Part shown: one piece after another, positions 37,401 to 44,634 of the stretch
How positions within the stretch are numbered: the stretch's first letter is position 1
Layout: every line of letters begins with the position of its first letter
Origin: Ectothiorhodospiraceae bacterium BW-2
GTDB lineage: Bacteria > Pseudomonadota > Gammaproteobacteria > Thiohalomonadales > Thiohalomonadaceae
Direction of reading: 5' to 3'
Length of the DNA stretch: 64,000 nucleotides
NCBI GenBank assembly: GCA_008375315.1
Contig: CP032507.1
Span: 1,725,001 to 1,789,000, forward strand
Notes under the pieces: model-generated
Databases searched by the model: none
Seen by the model: the letters and a program-made list of their open reading frames with translations, nothing else
What the model was told of the DNA's origin: nothing
Position numbers and translations under genes: made by a program

Positions 37401-37724
37401 GCGGCGCAGAAGTGGATAGACTCCTCCATCTCCAAAACGGCCAATGTGCCGACCGATTATCCTTTTGACGAGTTTAAAGATATCTATCTCTACGCCTATG
37501 AGAAGCGGCTAAAGGGGTGTACCACCTTCCGCTTTAACCCTGAGGTCTTCTCTGGGGTCTTGGTGAAAGAGCAGGATCTGGCCAATACCACCTACCGCTT
37601 TAAGCTTAAAAATGGCGATACGGTCGAGGTGAAGGGGAGTGATGAGATAGAGTATGACGGCGAACTCCATACCGCAGCCAACCTCTACGATGCCCTAAAA
37701 GAGGGCTACTACGGTAAATTTTAA
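34431..37724 (+). CDS. nrdJ: B12-dependent ribonucleotide reductase NrdJa, interrupted by an intein
   Basis: NrdJ reduces ribonucleotides with adenosylcobalamin. The N-extein includes TINCTVSGTIDDSMDGIL and KAGCGIGYEFSTLRP; after splicing the junction reads ATNP-CGEQGLPPYGACLLG, where NPCGE holds the thiyl-radical Cys and catalytic Glu. The C-extein has HSSIAPTGTISLSLANNAS. The GTG at 34431 follows GGGAGAG; an upstream extension runs through the NrdR boxes and is not coding. The precursor is 1097 residues: 327 before, 377 intein, 393 after. The C-terminal zinc-binding region is on the separate nrdJb gene, as in other split gammaproteobacterial NrdJ systems. Confidence 0.95.
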   Translation: MTTQQRAHLKAVKPMSTDIPFQEASIDIWDKKYRLKTKAGEVIDETMDSTWQRIARALADVEQSDIKREEWYQKFLWALRHGAIPAGRITSNAGALSYKPATSTINCTVSGTIDDSMDGILQKVHEAGLTLKAGCGIGYEFSTLRPKGAFVAGAGAYTSGPLSFMDIYDKMCFTVSSAGGRRGAQMATFDVGHPDVFDYIRAKREDGRLRQFNLSLLITSDFMEAVKNDRDWPLAFPISAKERAIDKIDISDPAQVVWRGWPNPTPYITNEAGKVACRIYKTVKAKRLWDMIMSSTYDYAEPGFILIDEYNTMNNNWFCENIRATNPCVTAETWVQTDAGPRQVSDLIGQPFNAVVDGKLYASSVEGFFYTATKAIVELQCVEGYRLQLTADHRVRRITLQNRWRQQSEWCAVSDLKPDDQVLLHNHQSYSHWDGAYSRGEGYLVGLLIGDGTVKADGEAVLSVWQNHSGAVVNGVSTDSGTASVMAYALHTANALSHRSDFLGWRQVSGRDEWRLSTAAISHLVAKLGIKAGHKTVTPQMERGCSDFYIGLLQGLFDADGSVQGSQQKEGSVRLSQSDLAMLQAVQRMLLRLGVASRIYKRRPAAMARLPDGKGGQREYATQAQHELVISGSNLTQFSQQIGFIDSVKQSRLQQLLKGYRRAFKRERFTARVAAIVPCGTAKVYDVQVPGVNTFDANGLHAHNCGEQGLPPYGACLLGSINLTRFVRQPFSDSAWFDWEAYRDVVSIFTRMLDNVVEINGLPLPEQRAEIENKRRHGMGFLGLGSTITLLKMSYGDEASIAFTEQVTREMALAGWRIGLELAKEKGPAPIMEQEFEVTQAMLHQRPEMAADGIKVGDSLQGKRLHARYSRYMQQLATVDAKLVAQIEQHGCRFTHHSSIAPTGTISLSLANNASNGIEPSFAHHYSRNVIREGKKSKERVDVFSYELLAYRTLINPAAMPYSDNPAEQLPDYFIAADAVTPQQHVDIQAAAQKWIDSSISKTANVPTDYPFDEFKDIYLYAYEKRLKGCTTFRFNPEVFSGVLVKEQDLANTTYRFKLKNGDTVEVKGSDEIEYDGELHTAANLYDALKEGYYGKF
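35412..36542 (+). mobile_element. Intein with LAGLIDADG homing endonuclease within NrdJa
   Basis: The 377-residue insert (precursor residues 328-704) begins with Cys in CVTAETWVQT and ends HAHN before Cys+1. Block B is LQLTADHRV with TxxH. Two dodecapeptide endonuclease motifs are present, GYLVGLLIGDGTV and FYIGLLQGLFDADGSV, both with their acidic residues. Blocks F and G are VYDVQVPGVNTF and ANGLHAHN, with the penultimate His and final Asn needed for branching and Asn cyclisation. All splicing residues appear intact, and so does the endonuclease. The frame is uninterrupted. Confidence 0.95.
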
Positions 37725-37741
37725 TAGGAGAGTTTAATCTT

Positions 37742-38437
37742 ATGGCAATTCAAATTACCCAACCCATTGTCGATTTTGAAGTTGTTAAAGCAGAACAGCC
37801 CCAGATAGAGCGCGAACAGCCGCTAGTGCCTGCGAACGATGTTGTCGTGCACCTAAATGAGATGCTAGAGCGGCCGGAGATGCTGCTCGGTTCGACCTAC
37901 AAAGTCAAAACGCCACTTTCGGAGCACGCGCTCTACATTACCATTAACGATATTATCCTCAATGCTGGTACCGAACATGAGCTACGCCGGCCGTTTGAGA
38001 TCTTTATTAACTCTAAAAATATGGATCACTTTCAGTGGATTGTCGCCCTAACTCGCATTATCTCGGCAGTGCTGCGCAAAGGGGGGGATGTGACCTTTCT
38101 GGTCGAGGAGTTGCGCTCTGTTTTCGATCCGAAGGGGGGCTACTTTAAGAAGGGGGGGAAATATATGCCCTCACTGGTGGCCGAAATTGGTGATGCGATT
38201 GAGAGCCACATGCGCATGATAGGTCTGCTTAAAGACGATACGCTAGATGAGCACCAAAAACAGCTTATTGCCGAAAAGCGGGCACAGTATGAGTCGGTAC
38301 GACAGGGCGCTGAGAGCTGTGAACCGGATGAGTTTCCCGATAACTCCCAACTCTGCGCTAAGTGTCAAACTAAGGCGGTGATTCAGCTCGATGGCTGTCT
38401 TACCTGCCTTAATTGTGGCGATAGCAAGTGTGGCTAG
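37742..38437 (+). CDS. NrdJb, C-terminal subunit of the split B12-dependent reductase
   Basis: The 231-residue protein corresponds to the C-terminal part of long NrdJ proteins. It has a TSCPD-like region (PFEIFINSKNMDHFQWIVAL) and a C-terminal zinc ribbon, CAKCQTKAVIQLDGCLTC followed by NCGDSKC, whose cysteines are thought to shuttle electrons to the active site. It lies 17 bp after nrdJa with AGGAGA upstream, so both are co-transcribed under NrdR. Confidence 0.9.
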   Translation: MAIQITQPIVDFEVVKAEQPQIEREQPLVPANDVVVHLNEMLERPEMLLGSTYKVKTPLSEHALYITINDIILNAGTEHELRRPFEIFINSKNMDHFQWIVALTRIISAVLRKGGDVTFLVEELRSVFDPKGGYFKKGGKYMPSLVAEIGDAIESHMRMIGLLKDDTLDEHQKQLIAEKRAQYESVRQGAESCEPDEFPDNSQLCAKCQTKAVIQLDGCLTCLNCGDSKCG

Positions 38438-38491
38438 GGGAGGACACTTAACTTGTGGTGCGGGCGACTGATGGGATTTATTCAAATTTTC

Positions 38492-38519
38492 TTGAATATT
38501 TTTGAAAATGGGCTACTAT
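38492..38519 (+). promoter_or_regulatory. Probable promoter of the dipeptidase gene
   Basis: TTGAAT (38492-38497) and TACTAT (38514-38519) are separated by 16 bases, in an A+T-rich stretch. An inverted repeat, TTCAA-N6-TTGAA (38481-38496), overlaps the -35 and might be an operator. Confidence 0.5.
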
Positions 38520-38562
38520 CTTAATCTCCTAACCTGCCCTAGCCCCCAATCGGAGAGTCGCC

Positions 38563-39261
38563 ATGACCACTTTTCAAGTCCCTATTGCCTCTAATCTTAG
38601 CTCAATCAAGCGGTTGCCAACCTATCAGCGGTTTAAATACCACTACCCCGGCACCGTTCTAAATCAGGCAAGATGCCAACCAAATGATGAGCCGCTAATT
38701 GATGCCCGCACTCAAGTTAAGACAGCCTATTTTGAAAATGTGCCTGATGCCAATATCCGTTATCTACTGCGCCGAGATTGTGCCCTTAAACTAGCCACCG
38801 CTGCGAATCAGCTTAGTCAAATTGGACTGCAACTAGAGTTGGTTGAGGGGTATCGCTCGCTAGAGCAACAGCGGTTTGAGTTTAACCACATTAGCGCGAT
38901 GATCCGGCAGCAGCACCCCGATGCGACACCGGAGCAGGTTATTGAGCTTACCGAAGAGTTCTCCGCTAATCCCGACCTCAACCCTCCCCATACCACCGGG
39001 GGGGCGGTTGATGTTCGCCTGCGCGACTATCACAGCGGTGAGCTTATCGACATGGGCACCGACATTAATACGATCTCCCCGCTCGCCTATACCGATAGCC
39101 CCGATATCGACGATACCGCCAAAAGTTATCGTAAACTATTGCGGTTAGCGATGATTCAGGCCAACTTTGCCCCCCTCTCTACCGAGTGGTGGCACTTCGA
39201 GACTCGCACTCTACTGTGGGCTGCGGTGTATGATAGTTTGGCGTACTATCAATCGTGCTAA
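38563..39261 (+). CDS. D-alanyl-D-alanine dipeptidase, VanX/DdpX type (M15D)
   Basis: The 232-residue protein has the M15 metallopeptidase zinc motif PPHTTGGAVDVRL (His and Asp ligands), the catalytic Glu and third ligand in EWWHFET, and the substrate-guanidinium segment VEGYRS. No signal peptide is visible, so it is probably cytoplasmic and hydrolyses D-Ala-D-Ala. GGAGAG precedes the ATG at 38563. There are no vanHA-like genes nearby, so a peptidoglycan-recycling or nutritional role is more likely than glycopeptide resistance. Confidence 0.9.
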   Translation: MTTFQVPIASNLSSIKRLPTYQRFKYHYPGTVLNQARCQPNDEPLIDARTQVKTAYFENVPDANIRYLLRRDCALKLATAANQLSQIGLQLELVEGYRSLEQQRFEFNHISAMIRQQHPDATPEQVIELTEEFSANPDLNPPHTTGGAVDVRLRDYHSGELIDMGTDINTISPLAYTDSPDIDDTAKSYRKLLRLAMIQANFAPLSTEWWHFETRTLLWAAVYDSLAYYQSC

Positions 39262-39288
39262 CGGTGAGGCAGAGAGGGTAATCTTTTT

Positions 39289-40392
39289 ATGTCGAAAGAA
39301 GAGCCACAAGAGCGCGTAAAGCAGCAACCCCTATCTGGCCAGAAACTTGCCCGTTTACGCCAATTTCTACAGCTCTCTTTGGCCGATTTTGCTCATGAGC
39401 TTGGAGTAAGTTCCCCTAGTAATATTCACTACTGGGAGAATAATGGTTTAAGTAAGAAAGCCTTAAATCTCATCGAAAAGAGATATCAGCTTGAGAGTGA
39501 ACTGTTTAGCGCTAATCTCTCGCTAGCGCAGTTTAGCAGTGCCGTTAACCAGCTTCTGCTCTCTAACCATGTTAACCAAAAGTCGCTGGAGGTGAAGTCG
39601 GTTATTGTGAAAAATGCTTATGACGATCTCTATCTGCTCGATTTAGAACATGATATGAATAATCGTCTCCTTGTTTTTGATACTTTTCCGAGCTTTGCAC
39701 TTAAATACAATAAAGCTCAGGCAGAGCTGTTAGAAAAAAATGCTGCAACACAGCTACGATTTGAAAATATTAACCATATTCAGATGCGTGAGTATCATAA
39801 CTACTCGCTACGGGGAGTGTTGAGTTTTATCTTTAACCCCGTGCTCCCTCACTCTATCGAATACAAAAAGAGGATTCTTGCCAATGCGGTTGAGTTTTTT
39901 ACCTCCATGAACCATTCTCTGTTTATCTTTAATGAGAAGAGTGAAAATATTAGTAACGCTTTTTCAGATATGCAGCTTATATTCAACGACTCGATGGAGA
40001 AGCAGTTGCTAGTGATGATTTCGCCACTCTTTTATAGCAGCCAAGCTAGAGTGCCGGAGGCGGGGAGAGTTACTCCGAGTGATATTAGCTATTTTCTACA
40101 GCTAGAGGGGGAGCAGGTTCGTGAGTATGTCGATTTTTACATTCATCAAATTAAAGTTGCGTTTCACCATATTGATGGGTTTGCGCTATTGGTTCTGCTA
40201 TTAGACTATCTGCAAAATCGAACCGCCGTTCATAGCCGTGAGGCGACACTATCTGTCCCCGATCTGACTCACTTCTTAGCCTGGTTGAGCGAAGAGCCTG
40301 CCTCGGCGGGGGGGCTGCGGTTACAAAATGGCGTGACGCCAGCTCGGGTGGCTGAGTTAGCTCTACGGCTCAAAGAGTACTTTGAGCCGTAG
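39289..40392 (+). CDS. Unknown HTH-domain protein
   Basis: The 367-residue protein has an Xre-like helix-turn-helix at about residues 15-60 (LARLRQFLQLSLADFAHELG and SSPSNIHYWENNG). The remaining 300 residues are mostly helical, with many aromatic residues and no recognisable family motif. The coding sequence is richer in A+T than its neighbours (runs such as GAAAATATTA), suggesting acquisition. It starts 27 bp after the dipeptidase gene in the same direction and may be co-transcribed. A regulator with a ligand-binding domain is the natural guess, but I do not recognise it. Confidence 0.8.
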   Translation: MSKEEPQERVKQQPLSGQKLARLRQFLQLSLADFAHELGVSSPSNIHYWENNGLSKKALNLIEKRYQLESELFSANLSLAQFSSAVNQLLLSNHVNQKSLEVKSVIVKNAYDDLYLLDLEHDMNNRLLVFDTFPSFALKYNKAQAELLEKNAATQLRFENINHIQMREYHNYSLRGVLSFIFNPVLPHSIEYKKRILANAVEFFTSMNHSLFIFNEKSENISNAFSDMQLIFNDSMEKQLLVMISPLFYSSQARVPEAGRVTPSDISYFLQLEGEQVREYVDFYIHQIKVAFHHIDGFALLVLLLDYLQNRTAVHSREATLSVPDLTHFLAWLSEEPASAGGLRLQNGVTPARVAELALRLKEYFEP

Positions 40393-40422
40393 GCAGCGCA
40401 TCTTTCGCGTCAGTCCAAAAGC

Positions 40423-41502
40423 CTATGCTGGTAGCGTGGGATAGTCGAGGTACCCTTGCGCTTTTGGGGTATAGAAGGTGTTTGGATCGGGCTCGTTTAA
40501 CTCAGCCCCGATCTGCCAGCGTTTGACTAGATCGGGATTGGCTAGTGCCGGTCGCCCAACCCCGATCAGATCGCACTTACCGGCGCTGAGATCAGCTTCG
40601 GCGCTGGCAGCATCGTAACCGCCGGAGAGGATCAGCGTACCGTTAAATTCGGCCCGAAACATCTGTGGCATTGTCTCAGGTACTTCAGGCGCTCCCATAG
40701 CGGTGTGATCAACTAGGTGGATATAGATCGGCGAGAGCTGGTTTAAACGCTGGGCGAGATAGGTATAGTCGTCCGCCATGGCATCATAGAGCGGCATATC
40801 ATTAAAGACCCCATAAGGCGATAGGCGGACTCCGACCCGCTCTCTCCCAATCGCTGCAATCGTCAATTCGACGATCTCAAGCAGGAAACGAGCCCGATTT
40901 TCGATCTCTCCCCCATAACGATCGGTGCGCTGATTACTATTTGGGCGAATAAACTGCTCTAGCAGATAGCCATTGGCGGCATGAATTTCGACCCCGTCAA
41001 AACCGGCAGAGATCGCATTTTTGGCTGCAGCGACATACTCTGCTTGGGTGGAGGATAGTTCATCGAGACTCATCGCGTGAGGTATGGGATGGGGCTTGAG
41101 CCCCTCATCATCGGTATAGATCTCACCGGCTGCCGCCACCGCTGAGGGGGCCACGACTCGCGCCCCTAGAGGAAGATTATTTGGATGGGCGATACGGCCA
41201 CAGTGCATTAGCTGCATAAATAGTTTCGCTCCGCCTTGATGTACCGCTGCGGTAAGCGGTTGCCAAGAGAGAGTTTGCTCTTTGGTAAAGATGCCTGGAA
41301 TACGGGGGTATCCGAGCCCGTTCGGTGACGGCGAACTCCCTTCAGTGATAATTAATCCAAAGCTGGCTCGTTGTTGATAGTATTCCAGCATTAACTCATT
41401 GGCCAGATTCTCTTTTGCACGGTTACGGGTCAGTGGACACATAACAAGCGCATTTTGCAGGGTGAGTGAACCTAGCGTGGTCGGTGAGAACAGTGTTGAC
41501 AT
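40423..41502 (-). CDS. Ene-reductase of the old yellow enzyme family
   Basis: The 359-residue FMN-dependent TIM barrel shows LFSPTTLGSLTLQNALVM, CPLTRNRA, FDGVEIHAANGYLLEQFIRP and NQRTDRYGGEIENRARF, then LILSGGYDAASAEADL and GVGRPALANPDL. This is the pattern of NemA/xenobiotic reductases, which reduce activated alkenes and nitro compounds with NAD(P)H. The ATG at 41502 has GGAG six bases upstream; a longer frame upstream lacks similarity. It follows the Bcr/CflA pump gene in the same direction, a combination consistent with toxic-compound handling. Confidence 0.94.
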   Translation of the reverse strand: MSTLFSPTTLGSLTLQNALVMCPLTRNRAKENLANELMLEYYQQRASFGLIITEGSSPSPNGLGYPRIPGIFTKEQTLSWQPLTAAVHQGGAKLFMQLMHCGRIAHPNNLPLGARVVAPSAVAAAGEIYTDDEGLKPHPIPHAMSLDELSSTQAEYVAAAKNAISAGFDGVEIHAANGYLLEQFIRPNSNQRTDRYGGEIENRARFLLEIVELTIAAIGRERVGVRLSPYGVFNDMPLYDAMADDYTYLAQRLNQLSPIYIHLVDHTAMGAPEVPETMPQMFRAEFNGTLILSGGYDAASAEADLSAGKCDLIGVGRPALANPDLVKRWQIGAELNEPDPNTFYTPKAQGYLDYPTLPA

Positions 41503-41625
41503 AAAGACTCCGTGGTAGTCGTTCGTGGTAATAGCATAGGTGGTAGGGGAACAGATGCTTCTGCTTGAGCCAATTTCAATGTTAGAGCTCAAAAATGGGC
41601 AGCAGAATTAGCGGTGATGATGAGG

Positions 41626-42804
41626 CTACTTTTTTGCCACAGGGGTGATATAACGCCCTCCCCATGACAATACCCCGCAGATAGCAATAGTCGCTACCAT
41701 CGGCCAGTGAGTCTGGTTGTACAGCAGCCCCGTCAGCGCCCCCATAAGTGCCCCGAAGCCGAACTGCATCACCCCAAATAGTCCCGAGACAGTACCGGCC
41801 ATCTCGGGGTGGAGATTCATCGCACACGATAGCGCATTGGCAGCAATCGGGAGCAGAGTCAAAAAGAAGAGCATCAGGCCGGCAATGGTTCCCCAAGGAT
41901 AGAGCGCCTTAAACGCTGATAGCCCAACCAGTACCACTGAGGCGAGCGCCACATAGCCGGTGGCGAGCTTAAATAGCTCTTCGGCATGAAATCGCTCTAA
42001 CAGCCGTCGATTAAGGTGTGAACTGATCACCGAAGTCAGGACGCTAACTGCAAATAGTAGGCTAAACTCGGTCTCACTAAAGCCAAATAGATCGATATAG
42101 ACAAACGGCGCGGCTGAAATAAAGCTAAAGAGCGCCCCAAACATCGCTCCTGCAGAGAGCAGTAAGCCTAACAGCGCCCGATCTTGTAGCAGTCGTCCAT
42201 AGTTAGCGATGAGCTGCGAGAGAATAAATGGCTGCCGCCGCGCCAGCGGCAACGACTCCGGCAGCGCCTGCCAAGCGAGCACACCTAAAAGGAGCGATAA
42301 CCCAAATAGCACCAGAAAGATAGCCGGCCACTCAAACCAGATCAGCACCAGCGCCCCCAAAATAGGCGCGATAAGCGGTGCCACCGCCATTACCATAAGC
42401 ACCATCGATAGCACCTTCGCCACCTCATCGCCCCCAAAACGGTCACGAATGACCGCCCGACTTGCGACAATCGCCGCCCCCGCTGCCAGCGCCTGCACAA
42501 ATCGCAGCGCTGTCAATACCTCAATTGATGGGCTTAATGCGCACCCTAACGAGGCGATAGCGTAACACCCCATCCCCCCTAGTAGCACCGGACGCCGCCC
42601 TAACGTATCGGATAGCGGCCCCCACAAGAGCTGGCCTAACGCCATTCCGACAAAAAAGGCACTTAGCGTTAACTGCGTCTGCGACACCGTCCCGTCCAAC
42701 TGCTGCGCCATCTGCGGCAGTGCCGGCAGATACATATCGATCGATAGCGGTCCAATGGCACTAATGGCCGCCAATATCAGCACCAAGCGGGTGATCGTTA
42801 TCAT
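41626..42804 (-). CDS. Bcr/CflA-type MFS drug efflux transporter
   Basis: The 392-residue protein has about 12 membrane helices. The N-terminal SAIGPLSIDMYLPALPQMAQQL, the loop motif LLWGPLSDTLGRRPVLLGG (MFS motif A) and RFVQALAAGAAIVASRAVIRDRF (motif C region) are typical of the 12-TM drug:H+ antiporter Bcr/CflA group. The substrate cannot be predicted. It is upstream of the ene-reductase with a 123-bp gap. Confidence 0.93.
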   Translation of the reverse strand: MITITRLVLILAAISAIGPLSIDMYLPALPQMAQQLDGTVSQTQLTLSAFFVGMALGQLLWGPLSDTLGRRPVLLGGMGCYAIASLGCALSPSIEVLTALRFVQALAAGAAIVASRAVIRDRFGGDEVAKVLSMVLMVMAVAPLIAPILGALVLIWFEWPAIFLVLFGLSLLLGVLAWQALPESLPLARRQPFILSQLIANYGRLLQDRALLGLLLSAGAMFGALFSFISAAPFVYIDLFGFSETEFSLLFAVSVLTSVISSHLNRRLLERFHAEELFKLATGYVALASVVLVGLSAFKALYPWGTIAGLMLFFLTLLPIAANALSCAMNLHPEMAGTVSGLFGVMQFGFGALMGALTGLLYNQTHWPMVATIAICGVLSWGGRYITPVAKK

Positions 42805-43006
42805 TGTTGCAATCTCAAGTTGATAGAGCGGAGTCGGGGAGAGGGTTAACCCGTTGAGTCAAAGGCTGGGCAGCGAACTGCTTAGGAGTGGTAAAGCGGG
42901 TAATGGTAGGTTTTAAGCACCCCGAAATCAAGGGAAAGATGAGCCAGTCTGTTTTGTGGCTCAAAAGGCCAGAGGTGCCATTTAGTGTGCTGAGTAGCTC
43001 CCTGCC

Positions 43007-43015
43007 TGTTATACT
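43007..43015 (+). promoter_or_regulatory. Candidate extended -10 for the ATPase/nuclease array
   Basis: TGTTATACT matches an extended -10 element (TGn then TATACT), 36 bases before the first array gene. There is no convincing -35. The 246 bp between bcr and the array contain no gene; a small inverted repeat, GAGCCA-N10-TGGCTC, lies at 42941-42962. Confidence 0.4.
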
Positions 43016-43050
43016 CTCTACGAGATGGCCAAAACATAACCGCAACCGAC

Positions 43051-44616
43051 ATGAGCAAGATGACCAAACGCTACTTCAACACCACCGGCCCCTGCTTTCC
43101 CGACCACCACTACATGGTTGACCCGCTCAAACGGCTCAAAGGGGTTGAACAACTGATAGAGCAGGGGCAATACTTTGTCATTCACGCCCCGCGCCAAAGT
43201 GGCAAGACCACCTACGCCTTTGCGCTCATGGAGAAGCTGAATCGGGAGGGGGTCTATACGGTACTGATTAGCTCAATCCAACCGGCTGCCCAAGGGCAAA
43301 ATCCGATTGAAGCGATGAAAATTGCGGCCATGTGTATCGCTAAAGATAGCCGCCTCTATCTACCAGAGGCGGAGTGGTCGCCCGAAGTCGATAGAGGGGA
43401 GCAGGGGGCGGAAGATGGCCTGCTAAGCTACCTGCAACAGTGGAGTCTAAACAACCCCAAACCGATCGTGCTGTTGTTGGATGAGGTCGATTCGCTACAA
43501 GATGATAACTTTCTAGCGCTACTCTACCAGCTTCGTAGCGGTTTTGTTGGCCGCTACAAACAGGGCTTCCCCCACGCCATGGGGCTGATTGGGCTGCGCG
43601 ATGTGCGCGACTATAAAATTCGTCTGCGTCCTGACTCACAAAGCATGGGCACCGGCAGTCCGTTTAACATAAAAGCCGAATCGCTATTTGTCGATAGATT
43701 GACCGAGGAGGAGATTGTCACCCTCTTACAGCAACATAGCGAGGCGACCGGACAGCCCTTTGAACCACAAGCGATCGCGACCCTCGCCGAACTGACCCAA
43801 GGTCAGGCGTGGTTAGTTAACGCACTCGCCCACCATATCGTCCAGCGGCTATTAGAGGGTGATGTTGGCCAAATAATTACCGAAGCGCATGTATGGCAAG
43901 CGAAAGAGGCGCTTATTCTTCGTCGCGATACCCATCTAGACTCGCTGATCGATAAACTAAAAGAGCCGCAGGTGCGTGAAGTGATTACCGCAGTGATTAA
44001 CGGCAGCGCCCCTAACTTTGACCACTACAATGATGCCATTCTCTACTGTCGCAACCTAGGCCTCATCGCCCCCCACCCCCCGGTACGGTTTGCTAACCCG
44101 ATCTATCAAGAGATCATTCCACGGGTACTCAGTTTCGGTTTTCAAGAGAGTATCCCCCAAGACTATGCCGATCCCCACTGGTATATCCAACAGGGCAGAC
44201 TCGATATGGAGGCGCTGTTAAAAGCGTTTCAAAAGTTCTACCGCCGCCACTCCGAGGCGTGGCTAGAAAAGTACGATTTTCGAGAGGTAGGGCGGCAGCT
44301 TTTACTAATGGCCTTTTTACAGCGGGTGGTGAATGGCGGTGGGCGGATTGAGCGGGAGATGGCGGTCGGTAACGGTCGTTCTGATCTTATTGTGGAGTAT
44401 GGGGACGAGCGCTTTGTGCTGGAGTTAAAGCTCAACTATGACCGCTTTAGCGAAGAGGAGGGACTCGAACAGCTCGCCCGCTATCTGGATCGTCTCAATG
44501 AATCGACAGGCTACCTATTACTGTTTGAGTTAGATAGCGCTAAAAGCTGGGAGGAGCGTATCCGCTGGCAGAGGCTGACCGAGGCGGGTAGGCAGATTAT
44601 TTTAGTGGGAATGTAG
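43051..44616 (+). CDS. AAA ATPase / PD-(D/E)XK-like nuclease, array copy 1
   Basis: The 521-residue protein begins with a short unique N-terminus (MSKMT) and then joins the common sequence at KRYFNTTGPCFPDHHYMV. Walker A is APRQSGKTT and Walker B is VLLLDEVD. The GLRDVRDYKIR segment probably provides sensor residues. The C-terminal part has RSDLIVEYG and FVLELKL, matching the D-x(12)-E-x-K core of PD-(D/E)XK nucleases. Proteins of this kind are usually annotated only as ATP-binding proteins, and their function is unknown. No strong Shine-Dalgarno precedes this copy. It carries the NYDRFSEEEG block after the nuclease core, like copy 2, and the SAPNFDHY block, like copies 3 and 4. Confidence 0.88.
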   Translation: MSKMTKRYFNTTGPCFPDHHYMVDPLKRLKGVEQLIEQGQYFVIHAPRQSGKTTYAFALMEKLNREGVYTVLISSIQPAAQGQNPIEAMKIAAMCIAKDSRLYLPEAEWSPEVDRGEQGAEDGLLSYLQQWSLNNPKPIVLLLDEVDSLQDDNFLALLYQLRSGFVGRYKQGFPHAMGLIGLRDVRDYKIRLRPDSQSMGTGSPFNIKAESLFVDRLTEEEIVTLLQQHSEATGQPFEPQAIATLAELTQGQAWLVNALAHHIVQRLLEGDVGQIITEAHVWQAKEALILRRDTHLDSLIDKLKEPQVREVITAVINGSAPNFDHYNDAILYCRNLGLIAPHPPVRFANPIYQEIIPRVLSFGFQESIPQDYADPHWYIQQGRLDMEALLKAFQKFYRRHSEAWLEKYDFREVGRQLLLMAFLQRVVNGGGRIEREMAVGNGRSDLIVEYGDERFVLELKLNYDRFSEEEGLEQLARYLDRLNESTGYLLLFELDSAKSWEERIRWQRLTEAGRQIILVGM

Positions 44617-44634
44617 AGCAAGAGGAGAACACAC

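Noticed and set aside
38563-39261. Glycopeptide resistance locus
   Set aside because: Only a VanX-like dipeptidase is present; no VanH, VanA-type ligase or VanRS genes are nearby.
42941-42962. Terminator or operator between bcr and the array
   Set aside because: The six-base inverted repeat is short and has no U-run or recognised motif; noted only as context.
43340-43639. 99-residue minus-strand frame repeated in every array copy
   Set aside because: It is conserved only because the plus-strand gene is; the protein is low in hydrophobic core pattern and has no start signals. The recurrence follows from the duplication.
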